A stretch of DNA of 64,000 nt from Ophiocordyceps camponoti-saundersi (nom. inval.). Its lineage: Eukaryota; Ascomycota; Sordariomycetes; Hypocreales; Ophiocordycipitaceae. A program made the translations under genes and the position numbers. This document shows positions 20,120 through 30,697 of the stretch, one piece after another. Numbering within the stretch: the stretch's first letter is position 1; each line of letters opens with the position of its first letter. The stretch covers positions 359,876 through 423,875 of the forward strand of contig PDHQ01000011.1 in assembly GCA_003339415.1 (NCBI GenBank), written 5' to 3'. The notes beneath the pieces are model-generated. The model was not told where the DNA came from and searched no databases. It saw only the letters and a list, made by a program, of their open reading frames with translations.

Positions 20120-22996
20120 GTTGTGATTCAAAGAGAGCAGACAACTTGTACAGAGTTAACGATGGGGGTTGAAGTGGCTCGTCATCATGAGTGCTGCTGA
20201 TTGCAGAACTATGTATATATATAGGTGGTGTTCGTAATAGGTGTCTTGATGAGCGGTGAGGGTCAGGCGCTCGGAGTTGCGTCGGCGATTAACGCACCCG
20301 GGGAAGCGATGAACAGACGGAGCGTCGGCGGCCGTTGAATGCGACGGACCGAGAGGCCCTAGTGAGGCCCTTCAAGACAGGCATATGACGCTAGTTGCTG
20401 ACATTTGTGATGCCGGCAGAGACCAGTGCTTACATGTCATGGAGGCCTGACGAAAGGCCAAGTCAGAGAGCAGTGCTGACGGATAGGTTTTAGGCCCGTC
20501 GAGGGCCAATCTTGAAGTCCGTCGATGTCTGACGGTTGCCATGACTTTCTCTTCCATTGGATGGCGAGAAAGCTACCATCATTCTTACACTTGCACACGA
20601 ACAAGACTCCAAAAAGACGAACCAGGGCTGAAGCGTATGCAAGATTGCGATATATTGCACGTGTGTCCAGAGTCTCAGTTGCTAGGACCACTATCATAAC
20701 TGGGCCAGTTTCATGCGAATCATATCTGGGCAAGTACCCTCAACCACGGAGCATCTGTTATGATCTGTTATGCATGCACAGATTGATCACTCAGGGACAA
20801 GCATACATAGATGCTGGGTAGACAACGTACTCGATCTCCATCGGTTCTGCAACGCCGCACTGCTAGCTCGATTATATGAAGATTATGGCTTCGGCGCGCT
20901 TCAACCTTCCAAGGGATGAGGTCAAAAGAGAAATGATGACCACGTGACGCGTTTTGACGTTGTGCAACAACTTGAAGATAGGTAGGAACGGATACTGTGC
21001 TTTCACATTACGCATGCACGGTATTTATGCGACAACTATTATTATCCGTGTTTCTAAAGCCCCCCCCCCCCCCCCTCCCTCCCTTGCTTTTGTTTGCCTG
21101 TGTTAGAGCCACCCTCCCTATCGCGGAATCATCCAGAAAGAGGGCGGAAGCTGGAAGAGAAGACACGGAGAAGACTGTGCATATGTATTTTCCTCGTGTT
21201 GTATGTACGTGTGATGTTCAGACAGGATGATGCATGGACAAGACAAACTTTGCAGCCATCGCGTTCTCTTCAACTCAAGCAAGCAAATGTCTAGGTACTC
21301 AACATCGAGCTCTCGTCCGAGGATCGCCGGCGTGCCTCATCGTTGTGCAGGATCATGTCACCTAAAGGGCCCGAATCACCCGAGACTCTCGAGTTGTATC
21401 CTTCGATATATACTACATACATATATATGTACATATGTATGCATGTTATTATGCACAGACATATCTTCAACTGTACTACGTCTGTAATGTGCGGATATAT
21501 GTACATAATTGAAGATTAACTGAGGCTGAATTGTGACGCATCACCAGGAATAGTCGAAATCCTCCGTGGATGCGGCATTGGATGAAGATCTGAGCCCGCC
21601 GCAAACAAGCTTTTACATGCCGGACCCGCCAGCCCTGCCCTACATACTTGTACATATATTCATGCCTACATGAGTATTATGTACACTCCATGGACCTCCC
21701 TACATTCATACCTAGAAGATGGCTAGGTAGGTAGGCCATTGATTGGTCTCGGTGCCCATCCTTGCGAATTGGCGCGGTGAAACTTGATACTGTCACGTCA
21801 TTCAACGGCCATGTGCAGATATAGTCCGTACATAGTACGGAGGTCGGGCCCATGTCAGCACAAGGCCGCTTACCGAATCTCCAAGAGGTGCTAAGAGCCG
21901 CTAGAGGGGCTTATTGCCTAAAAGGTAAGCGATGGATTGCTCCGCAGCACGTGATCTACAGGATGCAAGAAAAAAGGCCCTGTTCCCTATTGCTACGCTC
22001 CCTGCTCTCTGGTGTGACAGGGCATCGGATCGACAGCAAAGGACAAGGCTCGGCGACCGATGCCGGCCTCAACCTAGCCCGGCCCTCCGGAAGCCCGGTA
22101 TCTCGGACCTCAGACAAGCCGCATCCCGCCGTCTCAAGCCGACTCTTGACTTTCCACACATGTAACAGCCATCACCCAAGTTCTAGGACGCGTCAGACCG
22201 GCCGCTGACTGAGAAGGCGGATGAAAGAAAGACGGATCCTCATGGCTGGCTGGACTAGTCCCACGGTTGGCATGCATTGCCCCGACCCACAACTTCACGA
22301 CGAAAAAAGTCTAAACCGCTCCCTGCTGCGGCTCCACGTCTACCATGCACCCGCCACGGCCAGAACCTGAGCGTGGAACAGAGAGAGTGACAGAGGAGAA
22401 ACAGCGGGGGCAGTGTGTGAAGAGAGAGAGGGAGAGAGAGAGAGCGGGCGAGGAAGAGAGAAAAGAGAGTGTGTCTGTCAGAGAAAAAGGGACTCGACAA
22501 CAGCCGCCCGACAAACGAGTCATTCTCCACGTGGAGCTGAGGCGGACCGCGGTTCCCACTCGAAGAGCAATGCCTTGTTGGAACCCACCATGCCGCGACC
22601 GCTTCCGTCGCCGCTTCAAGGCATGCCTTCCGACCTCTTATCGTCTACGATACATGTCACTTCGCGGTCTTCGATGACCCATAGAGACCCATCTTTAATC
22701 ACCTAGGATTATCGTGGGTCGACGTCGACGCTCGCCGCCGCCAAACTTACGCCCCTCCCCCCCTGGCTCCTTGGGCCTTGGCGTATAGCGGTAGGGTGAA
22801 AATTCATCTTAATGCCATCCCTTCTCTTCTTACCCTCTTTATTCGCCATCTCTGTTTCCTTCCCTCTCTGGTGTCTCTCCCCAACCTTTGTCAAAGGGGA
22901 GAAGGTGTCTAGTTTTCTCTTTGCGAGTGTCAAGACGGCGCTCTGAGACCTGTCTCAGGGCGAAGCTGCCGACCAAGACACTCTCCATCTCACGCC
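20120..22996. other. Long intergenic region, no gene seen
   Basis: 2.9 kb separate the sulfotransferase-like gene from the PRM10-like gene. It contains a TATATATATA run upstream of the former (about 20,213-20,222, a possible TATA element), a C homopolymer at about 21,061-21,076, and an AG-rich microsatellite at about 22,419-22,443. Open frames here lack domain features. Confidence 0.5.
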
Positions 22997-25669
22997 ATGG
23001 CGGGAGAGCCAACCAGCAGCAGCAGCCAGCCTAGTGACGTTCCGACGCCCAATCGAAAACCAAAGAAGCGTGTGGGCTGGCACTCCAGCAGTAATAGCGG
23101 CGGAGGTGTCGACAGCGGAGGGAATGACGGGAGCGCCTCCAGGTCACCGCTGTCCTCTCCAGGCCGACCACTGCTCTCCAACCCACCAGGAGCCCCGGAC
23201 GCTCACGAGCTCGTGTTGGCCCTCACAAAAGTTCTCTCGGACGAGCGAGGGCAGCAACGCGAATGGCAGGAGGTTCCGCTCATATCGGAGCCGCCTCCTG
23301 CTGCCGCTACCCCTCCCAAGGCACCAAGGCCGGCTCTGAGACGTAACACCAGCTACGATGCCCCGGAGGAACGCGAAAAGGCGGACCAGGCGGAGCAGCG
23401 AGCCACCCAGCGCCAGCTTCGCTCCCTGACTGACGCACGCCAACGGGCGGATCGGCTGGCCATATCCGTGGTCAGGGACTCTGCCCCGGGCTCTAGACGG
23501 ACCTCTCATGACTTGGATGCTGCATTCCAGCCCTTGATGGATGATCCAGATGATGTCGACGAGAGTGACGCCGCTACCTCTCCCGAGTCGAGGCTGGACG
23601 ACACTCTCCTCACACCCCACTGTCGTCGACGTAATATCGTGTCCGAAGACCACATCTGCGCCGAGTCTCTCGTCCGGTCTCACACATTGAGGGACAGGGC
23701 CCGCGACCTTTTCCATCGCAAGCACTCGTCGCCCGCCCGCCGCCAAACGCAGCCGCAGCAGCAGCAGCAGCAGGATAATCAAGACTACGTCTCCCGCCCG
23801 CCACGCTACCACGGCGGCATCCTATCCTCGCTGCTCAGGCTTTACAACGATGATAGAGGCGCCGGTAGTGGCAGCAACAACAGCAGCGGCTTCACCACGC
23901 CTACCTCGCCCGCAACCCCTCTCATGTCGCCCCGTCCGTCGCCGCCGCCATCGCGTCCGGCCTCGACGGCGGGAGGCCCCCGAGTCCGCAGCGGCAGCGG
24001 CCTGTTCGGCCACTCGACCACGTCTCTGTCGGAACTCATCAAGTCGTCGTCGATGCTGGCCGCGCCGGTGACGAGCGAGGTCCACGACCAGTGGACCGAC
24101 AAGATCAGGAGGGAGAGGCCGCAGAGGTCGAGCCGAAAGGAGCGCGCCCGCATCACGGTCCACATCGCCGGCATCATATCCCGACACCGGTACCTGCTCA
24201 AGCTCTGCCGAGCTCTGATGATGTACGGCGCCCCGACGCATCGGCTGGAGGAATACCTGACCATGTCGGCGCGCGTGCTCGAGATTGAGGGCCAGTTCCT
24301 CTACATCCCCTCGTGCATGCTCGTGAGCTTCGACGACAGCACCACCCACACGACTGAGGTCAAGGTGGTGCGCGTGCCGCAGGGCGTCGACCTCGGCAAG
24401 CTCCGCGACGTGCACAACATATACAAGGACGTGGTTCACGACAAGCTGGGCGTCGAGGAGGCGACGCGCCGTCTGGACGAGGTGATGCAGCGCAAGCCCA
24501 AGTTCCACACCTGGATGCGTGTCCCCGTCTACGGCATCGCCTCGGCCTGCGTCGCCCCCTTCGCGTTCGAGGGCCGCTTCGTCGACCTGCCCATTGCCTT
24601 TATCCTCGGTTGCATCGTCGGCCTGCTGCAGCTCGTCTTCGCGCCCAGTAACGAGCTCTACGCCCACGTGTTCGAGGTGTCGGCCGCCGTCATCACCTCC
24701 TTCCTCGCTCGCGGCTTCGGCTCCATCCAGCAAGGCAACCTCTTTTGCTTCAGCGCCCTGGCCCAGAGCAGCATCGCTCTCATCCTTCCCGGCTACATGG
24801 TCTTGTGCAGTTCGCTCGAGCTGCAGAGCCATAACATCGTCGCCGGCAGTGTGCGCATGGTCCACGCCATGATTTATACCCTCTTCCTCGGCTACGGCAT
24901 CACCATCGGCGCCTCGCTCTACGGCATGATGGACAAGAACGCCACGAGCGACACGCACTGTCGAGACCCTCTCACGCGACCGTGGTACTTTATCTTCGTC
25001 GCCGGCTTCACCCTGAGCCTGTGCGTCCTCAACCAGGCCAAGTGGCGACAGACGCCCACCATGACCTTTATGGCTCTCGCCGGCTTCTGCGTCAATACCT
25101 ACTGCAGCATCTACTTTGAGCAGAATACGCAAATCTCCAACATGCTGGGCGCCCTGACCATTGGCATCCTGGCGAACCTCTACTCGAGGCTTGGGCGCCA
25201 CATTCACAACTACTGGTACAACCTGGTTGAGTGGTGGGAGTGCAGAATGCGACCCCGATTCAGTAGGCGTCGTCGACCGGCCGAGTGCGCCGACAACTGG
25301 TCTATCCCGTCCATGTCGGATCCCGAATCTCGCCCGTCGTCGCCGGAGAAGCCGGTTCATCGGCAGCCGCGAAAAGTCGGCTACAGTCTCGCGGCGGCGG
25401 CCATGCTTCCCGCCATCTTCGTGCAGGTGCCGTCGGGTCTCGCCGCGGGCGGGTCGCTACTGGCGGGTGTCACGTCGGCAAACGCGCTCAACGGGAACCC
25501 CGAGGTTCTGGCGAACGGAGGGTCGAGGATGGGCGGCATAGACAGTACGGCCTTTAACGTCCTCTTCAGCGTCATCCAGGTCGCCATCGGCATCAGCGTC
25601 GGCCTGTTCATGAGCGCGCTGATTGTCTACCCGCTCGGGAAGAGGAGGAGTGGCCTATTCAGTTTCTAG
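22997..25669 (+). CDS. PRM10-like ThrE-family membrane protein
   Basis: Intronless, 890 residues, ATG in good context (cgccATGGCG). Residues 1 to about 380 are polar, Ser/Pro/Gln-rich and probably disordered and cytosolic. The DUF1212/ThrE N-domain begins at about 383 (HIAGIISRHRYLLKLCRALMMYGAPTHRLEEYL) and carries the conserved ALMMYGAP-HR-E motif; about ten hydrophobic segments follow (530-760 and again 795-885), the ThrE_2-type pair of domains. Bacterial ThrE exports threonine and serine; yeast PRM10 is pheromone-induced and of unknown role, so substrate is inferred only by family. A Gln run (encoded by CAG repeats at about 23,756-23,770) sits in the disordered part. A long open frame lies antisense to it and is a codon-bias shadow. 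Confidence 0.9.
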   Translation: MAGEPTSSSSQPSDVPTPNRKPKKRVGWHSSSNSGGGVDSGGNDGSASRSPLSSPGRPLLSNPPGAPDAHELVLALTKVLSDERGQQREWQEVPLISEPPPAAATPPKAPRPALRRNTSYDAPEEREKADQAEQRATQRQLRSLTDARQRADRLAISVVRDSAPGSRRTSHDLDAAFQPLMDDPDDVDESDAATSPESRLDDTLLTPHCRRRNIVSEDHICAESLVRSHTLRDRARDLFHRKHSSPARRQTQPQQQQQQDNQDYVSRPPRYHGGILSSLLRLYNDDRGAGSGSNNSSGFTTPTSPATPLMSPRPSPPPSRPASTAGGPRVRSGSGLFGHSTTSLSELIKSSSMLAAPVTSEVHDQWTDKIRRERPQRSSRKERARITVHIAGIISRHRYLLKLCRALMMYGAPTHRLEEYLTMSARVLEIEGQFLYIPSCMLVSFDDSTTHTTEVKVVRVPQGVDLGKLRDVHNIYKDVVHDKLGVEEATRRLDEVMQRKPKFHTWMRVPVYGIASACVAPFAFEGRFVDLPIAFILGCIVGLLQLVFAPSNELYAHVFEVSAAVITSFLARGFGSIQQGNLFCFSALAQSSIALILPGYMVLCSSLELQSHNIVAGSVRMVHAMIYTLFLGYGITIGASLYGMMDKNATSDTHCRDPLTRPWYFIFVAGFTLSLCVLNQAKWRQTPTMTFMALAGFCVNTYCSIYFEQNTQISNMLGALTIGILANLYSRLGRHIHNYWYNLVEWWECRMRPRFSRRRRPAECADNWSIPSMSDPESRPSSPEKPVHRQPRKVGYSLAAAAMLPAIFVQVPSGLAAGGSLLAGVTSANALNGNPEVLANGGSRMGGIDSTAFNVLFSVIQVAIGISVGLFMSALIVYPLGKRRSGLFSF

Positions 25670-27183
25670 CCGGCATCAGCTCGATGGCAGCGGTTCGACA
25701 CCAGACGAGACGAGGGATACTTATACAACAAAGGAATACGGCTCGAGCTGTCTCGTCATCTCTTCGTCATGACTATATCTGTTCCTGCGGTTCTCTTCGT
25801 CACCCGTAAAAAAAAGACGAAGGCGTTTACAAATTATGATACGGACTTCATTGCTTCGATGGCAAGCGACTGGCGTTTGGTTGATTTTGTTCTTCTTGCT
25901 TCCGTCCTGGACTTTGTTTTCGTTGAAGAAGGGAAGAGTTTGGATAAAAACAACCGTCTACGAGGCTACTCTGTCCACAGGCCACGAACTCGAAGGTGGT
26001 TGCCATCAGAGTGCGAAAGGGCAAGGAAAAAAACGGCAAAGTATTGGCGAGGAAAGATTTGTGTTGTTTCTTGAGAAAGGAGTTCTCCAGTGTGCATGCT
26101 GAGCATGTTTGGGATCGAAGAGAAGGACAGAGTGGGGAGAGTCATGTTGATGGAGGAGGATATTCACCTAACCTATGTGTTGGTACATCTACCCATCGAG
26201 ACAGCTACTACCACAATGAGCAATACAGGCTTAACGGGCATTTGAAGAGATGCTGCGGAATGAAGTTGATGAAGATGTGGATTGTCGTACCAATGTTGTG
26301 TGGAGTTGAGCTTGAAGACTAAGGGGGTGGTGGACTTTGGGGGACGAGACAGTAAGGGTTGGTATGGGGTTGAATAATACAAGATTAGGCATGGGGATAG
26401 GGCTTTAAGTTAATGATGAGCTGTTCCTTTGATACGGCTCACCCATCATGTTCCTTCCATGCGTAATACAGACATTTGGAGTAGCTGTAGTGAAATTGGG
26501 ACTAGTGAGAGACTCAGGATCGTGCCAGAGCATGATGATCGGAAGGCGGAGTCATAAAGGGAGGCGGAAACGGGCCTGTGGAGAAGGATGCTTGAGATGG
26601 CGAGATGGGACAGGGGGCTGCTGCATCAAGAGGCGAAGATAAGGATGGATGCCAAGGGTCCGGCTGCCTTTATCAAGCTGAGGGGAGAGAGGATCGGCCG
26701 CTGTAACTTTCGGGAAGCGGCAAGCGGAGTAGCCGTTTTGGAGCAGGACGTCAATCGAGGGAGAGAAGTGATGGAGGGGTGGAGAGAAGGAGTGAAAGGA
26801 AATTGTATGCGTGTGAATGGGTGATAAGAAGATAGGCAGAGAGGGAGGAATGACATGGTTAAGATGTGAAAGGAGACAATTACAGAGAGAGGAGTAGGTG
26901 TAGCCTGCCTTCTTATTACCTTACTAGGTAGGTAAGGGTGTGTAGGATGTTTGTTCATGAAGGATTAGCGGCTTGAAGAGTTGAGAGGTTTCGAAGGGAA
27001 GGCCGAAGCATGAATCGGTTATATACGGTCTAGTGAAAAAGGGGGGAAGCAAACGAAAGCGTCATTTCGAAGAAGGAAACGATTTTCGTTGAAGAGGTTG
27101 AACGAGATGAAACAGGCTGAACTTGAAACGAGGTGTAGATGGTTTGAGTAGGACAGGAAGAGGTAGAGAAAAAGAAAAAATAT
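25670..27183. other. Intergenic, no gene seen
   Basis: 1.5 kb between the PRM10-like gene and tRNA-Phe. Short open frames have no domains. A ctaggtaggtaag motif is at about 26,923. Confidence 0.5.
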
Positions 27184-27280
27184 TGCGGCCAGTGTGACTC
27201 GAACACACGACCTTCAGATAGGCATCCGTAGGATTGAAGTTAACTTCAGTCTGACGATCTCCCAGCTAATCTATGGCCGC
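27184..27280 (-). tRNA. tRNA-Phe (GAA) with 24-nt intron
   Basis: Complete cloverleaf on the minus strand: acceptor GCGGCCA pairs with TGGCCGC, D stem GATT/GATC, anticodon stem TCAGA/TCTGA, loop CT-GAA-G-A, T arm GTGTG-TTCGAGT-CACAC, discriminator A, no encoded CCA. The mature length is 73 nt. A 24-nt intron (27220-27243) lies one base 3' of the anticodon, the canonical nuclear position, and contains ACTTCA, which can pair with the anticodon region as in other intron-containing pre-tRNA-Phe. Confidence 0.96.
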
Positions 27281-27656
27281 AGTGATGAAGATTTTTGATT
27301 CTTAATTGATACTATGTCGCATTGCTCGTGCCCTACACGACCTGGTCAATGGGAATACGTTCGAAGACACGCGGAGCCATCGGGTACTGCGCTGATGGCT
27401 CAGTAGATATATTCGTTGTATTTTTTTTTTGTCGTCACCGGTTTCGGGGCATCGGCGGGACGGGATGGTTGTGCGTGCCGATGCAGGTGTGACGTTGGAT
27501 GGCGTGTTCCGTTTTGGTGGCTGCGGGGAGAGAGAGAAGAGAGGCATTGGGGGGATCACTATCGACATCTCCTTTTCCACGTCCATTCTGTCTTTCACTC
27601 TCTATCTCTGTTTATCCCACTTCTGCCTGCGAATCTCAAGAGGGAGGGAAAAAAAA

Positions 27657-28973
27657 ATGATGGTCCTTCGGCGAATATCTCATCCAAAATATCCTCCAAG
27701 GCTTCGAAAGCGAACCTCGAGGGATATGGGAAAGCTATTACAACGACAAGCCTCAACGTCTTTCCTCACAGGCGACGAAGAAAACGACCTCAGCCCAAGG
27801 CAGCAAGAAGTCCGTCAAGCCATCGGCGAAATCTGCCGCGATTTCCAAGACGACTACTGGAAAGAGCAAGAGCGCAAGCGAAGATTCCCCATCGAAATGG
27901 TCCGTCGTCTCGCCCAAGCCGGCTGGCTCGGCATCTGCGTCCCCGAAAGCTACGGCGGGAAAGGGCTGGGACTGTCGGAGGCGACGGTCATGATGCAGGC
28001 CGTGGCTGAGGTCGGTGGCGGGGGAATGGCCGCCGCCTCGTCCGTTCACATGAATATCTTTGGCTTGGAGCCAGTCGTCAGGTTCGGGTCGGAGGAGCAG
28101 AAGCGTAGGTTCCTGACGCCTTTGGCTGCCGGGCGCGAGAGGGCTTGCTTTGCTGTTACGGAGCCGGGGGCTGGGCTTGATACGTTGAGCCTCCGGTCTG
28201 TGGCTGTGAGGACGGGTGAGGAGGGGGAGGAGGAGGAGGAGATGGAGGGTGGTGAATACGTGCTGGGGGGAGAAAAGGTGTGGATCTCGGCTGCTCGGGG
28301 TGCTTCGCGCGTGCTCATCCTCGTGAGGACCGGTGCCATGGACGGAGGAGGGGCGGATGCCCTTTCGCTCTTCTACGCCGACCTCGATTCCGGAACGGCC
28401 TCGGGGGCGGTAACGATGAGCGACATAGCGCGCATGGGCAGAGCGGCCGTCGACAGCAACGCCGTCCGCTTCCAAGGCTGGCGCGTACCAGCTCGAGACC
28501 GAATCGGCCCGGAAGGAAAAGGCTTCGAAATACTCCTCTCCGCCATCAACGCCGAACGCATCCTCATCGCCTCCGAAGCCCTAGGTCTCGGCAGAGCGGC
28601 TCTCCGTCGAGCCGTCCTTCACACCACCACTTCTCACCACCCTACCATCGGCGGAGGCGAGTCTCATCAGCAGCAGAAGCTGGCAGGTAGCTACCTCGGA
28701 CTCGAAGCCGCTCGTCTCGCCATCCGTCACGCTGCTTCCCGCTACGACGCTGGCTTTCGAGACGGCGTCGCGGCCAACTCGGCAAAGTATCTCGCTGCCG
28801 AGGCCGCGTTCGATGCCTGTCGTCTTGCCGTCTTGCTGCTCGGTTCTGACTCTGATTTGCACGTTGAGCGTTACCTGCGTGAAGTCATGATTCCCCGTAT
28901 CGCGCCCGTTAGTCGAGAGATGATTTGCAATTACGTCGCACAGCGAGCTCTCGGCCTGCCCAAGTCGTATTGA
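27657..28973 (+). CDS. Acyl-CoA dehydrogenase-like flavoprotein
   Basis: 438 residues from the tandem ATGATG at 27657 just after an A-run; the frame is open upstream but lacks a better start. Family role: FAD-dependent alpha,beta-dehydrogenation of acyl-CoA. The acyl-CoA dehydrogenase order is visible: helical N-domain with LAQAGWLGICVPESYGGKG; FAD-contact strand ACFAVTEPGAGLDTLSL; beta domain YVLGGEKVWIS; RVPARDRIGPEGKGFEILLSAINAERI with AERILIASEALG; C-terminal helical domain ending LGLPKSY. The usual GG-GY-E segment that brings the catalytic base is replaced by LLGSDSDLHVERYLREVMIPRIAPVSREM, so the catalytic residue cannot be assigned. The basic, Arg/Ser-rich N-terminus may be a mitochondrial presequence. 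Confidence 0.83.
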   Translation: MMVLRRISHPKYPPRLRKRTSRDMGKLLQRQASTSFLTGDEENDLSPRQQEVRQAIGEICRDFQDDYWKEQERKRRFPIEMVRRLAQAGWLGICVPESYGGKGLGLSEATVMMQAVAEVGGGGMAAASSVHMNIFGLEPVVRFGSEEQKRRFLTPLAAGRERACFAVTEPGAGLDTLSLRSVAVRTGEEGEEEEEMEGGEYVLGGEKVWISAARGASRVLILVRTGAMDGGGADALSLFYADLDSGTASGAVTMSDIARMGRAAVDSNAVRFQGWRVPARDRIGPEGKGFEILLSAINAERILIASEALGLGRAALRRAVLHTTTSHHPTIGGGESHQQQKLAGSYLGLEAARLAIRHAASRYDAGFRDGVAANSAKYLAAEAAFDACRLAVLLLGSDSDLHVERYLREVMIPRIAPVSREMICNYVAQRALGLPKSY

Positions 28974-29924
28974 TGATGGGTTTTTTGCGTTGTATTCTTT
29001 CTGACATTGAAACTTGTTTCTCTGAGACTGATATTATTGCCTTCCTGATACCGATCCTTCTCGTATTCTCTCCCATCTCTCCAATGTATCGCCCAAGTCT
29101 ATCGCCTGCTTATCGTCGTCTCTTCTGTCTTCGACGTCAGTCCTCGTCTGGCCCGTCGTCATCGCCTTCATGGTTCCTGGCTTAGAATGATACCGTCTGC
29201 TTCCATGCGTCTGTTTCCCGGGCTTGTGAAACTCGGCTTCACTCCTTGATCGTTACCTCGAAAGAAGTAGGGGCACAACGATCGCTCGATATTGTCACCG
29301 ATTCCGAAGAGAAAGTCGCACGTCATGCGGAACTCCGTCTTCTTCCTCGCCTTCGTCCTCTTCATCACCCTGGAGCTCTTCTCACAGCTGGTCATCGGTT
29401 CAGGTAACGTCAAACCAGCTGTAACAGCCAGTTCAAGCATATGCTTATCCTTTCATCCTCCTCTGCCAGTCATAAACATCCTCAAGGCTCGTGGCAGGCA
29501 CGCCACTCATAGCATCACCGTCTCACACCCCGCCGAGATCGACTATACTGGGATCGTCGGTCTTCCGCAAGAAACAGCCACCTTTTGTAAAACCTATCTC
29601 GATTGTCCGTGGTGCTTAGGAACAGACATTGGTCGTCACAGATGCTGTCTAGCAGGACTTGATACACCTCTTCGCATCTGCGCCTGTGGCGCCAAGCCCA
29701 CTAGGGACTGCACGTAGCCGTTGAGGGCACAGAAAATCCAATCTCTTTCGTCTAAATTCTCATCGTTGAGAGCAATATGCGTGGTCTTAACAACGGCCGG
29801 TCCCAAGCCCCGTCTATGTAAAAGTCAAATGAAACACTCCCCGAGCCGAAAGGAAAACGCATGTAACATGTCCATATGTTCGCCTCCCGCTGTCCCAGGC
29901 TGAATAGACGGAAATAGAGCTTCT
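28974..29924. other. Intergenic, with a possible small secreted-protein frame
   Basis: Space between the acyl-CoA dehydrogenase-like gene and PDX2. The only frame worth noting is at 29325-29717 (listed separately). Confidence 0.5.
29325..29717 (+). CDS. Hypothetical small cysteine-rich secreted protein
   Basis: Frame of 130 residues from ATG 29325. The start is followed by a hydrophobic stretch (RNSVFFLAFVLFITLELF) then SQLVIG-SG, resembling a signal peptide, and nine cysteines follow, eight of them in the last 50 residues (CxxxxxCxxC, CC, CxC patterns). This layout recalls small secreted effectors, but there is no homologue I recognise, a GTAACG right after the signal could be a splice donor, and a frame of similar size exists antisense (29168-29440). 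It may be a chance frame. Confidence 0.25.
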   Translation: MRNSVFFLAFVLFITLELFSQLVIGSGNVKPAVTASSSICLSFHPPLPVINILKARGRHATHSITVSHPAEIDYTGIVGLPQETATFCKTYLDCPWCLGTDIGRHRCCLAGLDTPLRICACGAKPTRDCT

Positions 29925-30697
29925 TCATCTCTCTCGCATTATCTCGCGTAGCCACCAGACGTGTATGCGCGCATCCGGCGTCAACTCCGGGTGAAAGCTG
30001 GTGGCGAAGACGTTGCCCTGGCGCACAGCAATCACCTCGCCGGCCCCGTTCTTGGCGTGGGGAGGTAATCTGGCGAGGACGTTGACGGAGGCACCTCCCA
30101 GGACCTCTTCCACAACGGGGGCGCGGATGAAGACACCGGGGAACGGAGTCGTCGCAGCGCATTCGTCGCCGGCTAGGAAGGGAAGCTCGAGGTCTGTCAC
30201 GAAGCTCTCGAGCTGCCGACCGAAGTGGTTGCGGTGCGCCCGGACGTCGAGTCCGCCGATGAGCTCCTGGCCACCCTTTTTCGTCGCGTTGACATGCTCG
30301 GACAGGAGGATGAGGCCAGCGCAAGTCCCCCATACCGGCTTCTTCTGTACTCTTTTGGGTTTTCTCCATTAGCCAATCTCCCCGTCGCATTTGTGTATTC
30401 GACCTTTATTATCCCCCCCACCTACTTGACAAACTGCCGCAACGGCTCCAGCAGACCTGCTTGAGCGGCGGCGAAGGAGATGGCCGTGCTCTCGCCGCCG
30501 GGGATCACGAGGGCGTCGCATCGGGCCAGCTCCGACGGGTTCCGCACTTCGATGGCGCGCAAGGGAGATGAGCGAAAGATTGAGTCGCCGGCGCGGCGCA
30601 GGAGGCCAATGTGCTCGGCGAAGCCCCCCTGCAGAGCGAGGACGCCGACGGTCAGGCCCCCGTCCTCGGTCGCGTCGTGCCGGGAGGAGACGGTCAT
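29925..30697 (-). CDS. PDX2/SNO pyridoxal 5'-phosphate synthase glutaminase subunit
   Basis: Class-I-like glutaminase that feeds ammonia to PDX1 for vitamin B6 synthesis. Exons 30697-30426 and 30351-29925 (74-bp phase-2 intron, GTAGGT donor, AAAAG acceptor) give 232 residues. VGVLALQGGFAEH opens the protein, PGGESTA is the oxyanion/glutamine motif, and the splice places FVK-VQKKPVWGTCAGL so that C101 is the nucleophile; H211 and E213 in SFHPELT complete the triad. The intron placement is my inference from the family pattern: it is the only one that keeps frame across the stop at the end of exon 1. It is divergent from PDX1, its obligate partner. Confidence 0.92.

Noticed and set aside
21852..22208. 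118-codon open frame in the long intergenic region
   Set aside because: No hydrophobic core, domain or splice context; overlapping frames on both strands are equally open.
23822..25360. 512-codon open frame antisense to the PRM10-like gene
   Set aside because: Mirror of the strong codon bias of the sense gene; no domain, sense frame has clear membrane segments and motifs.
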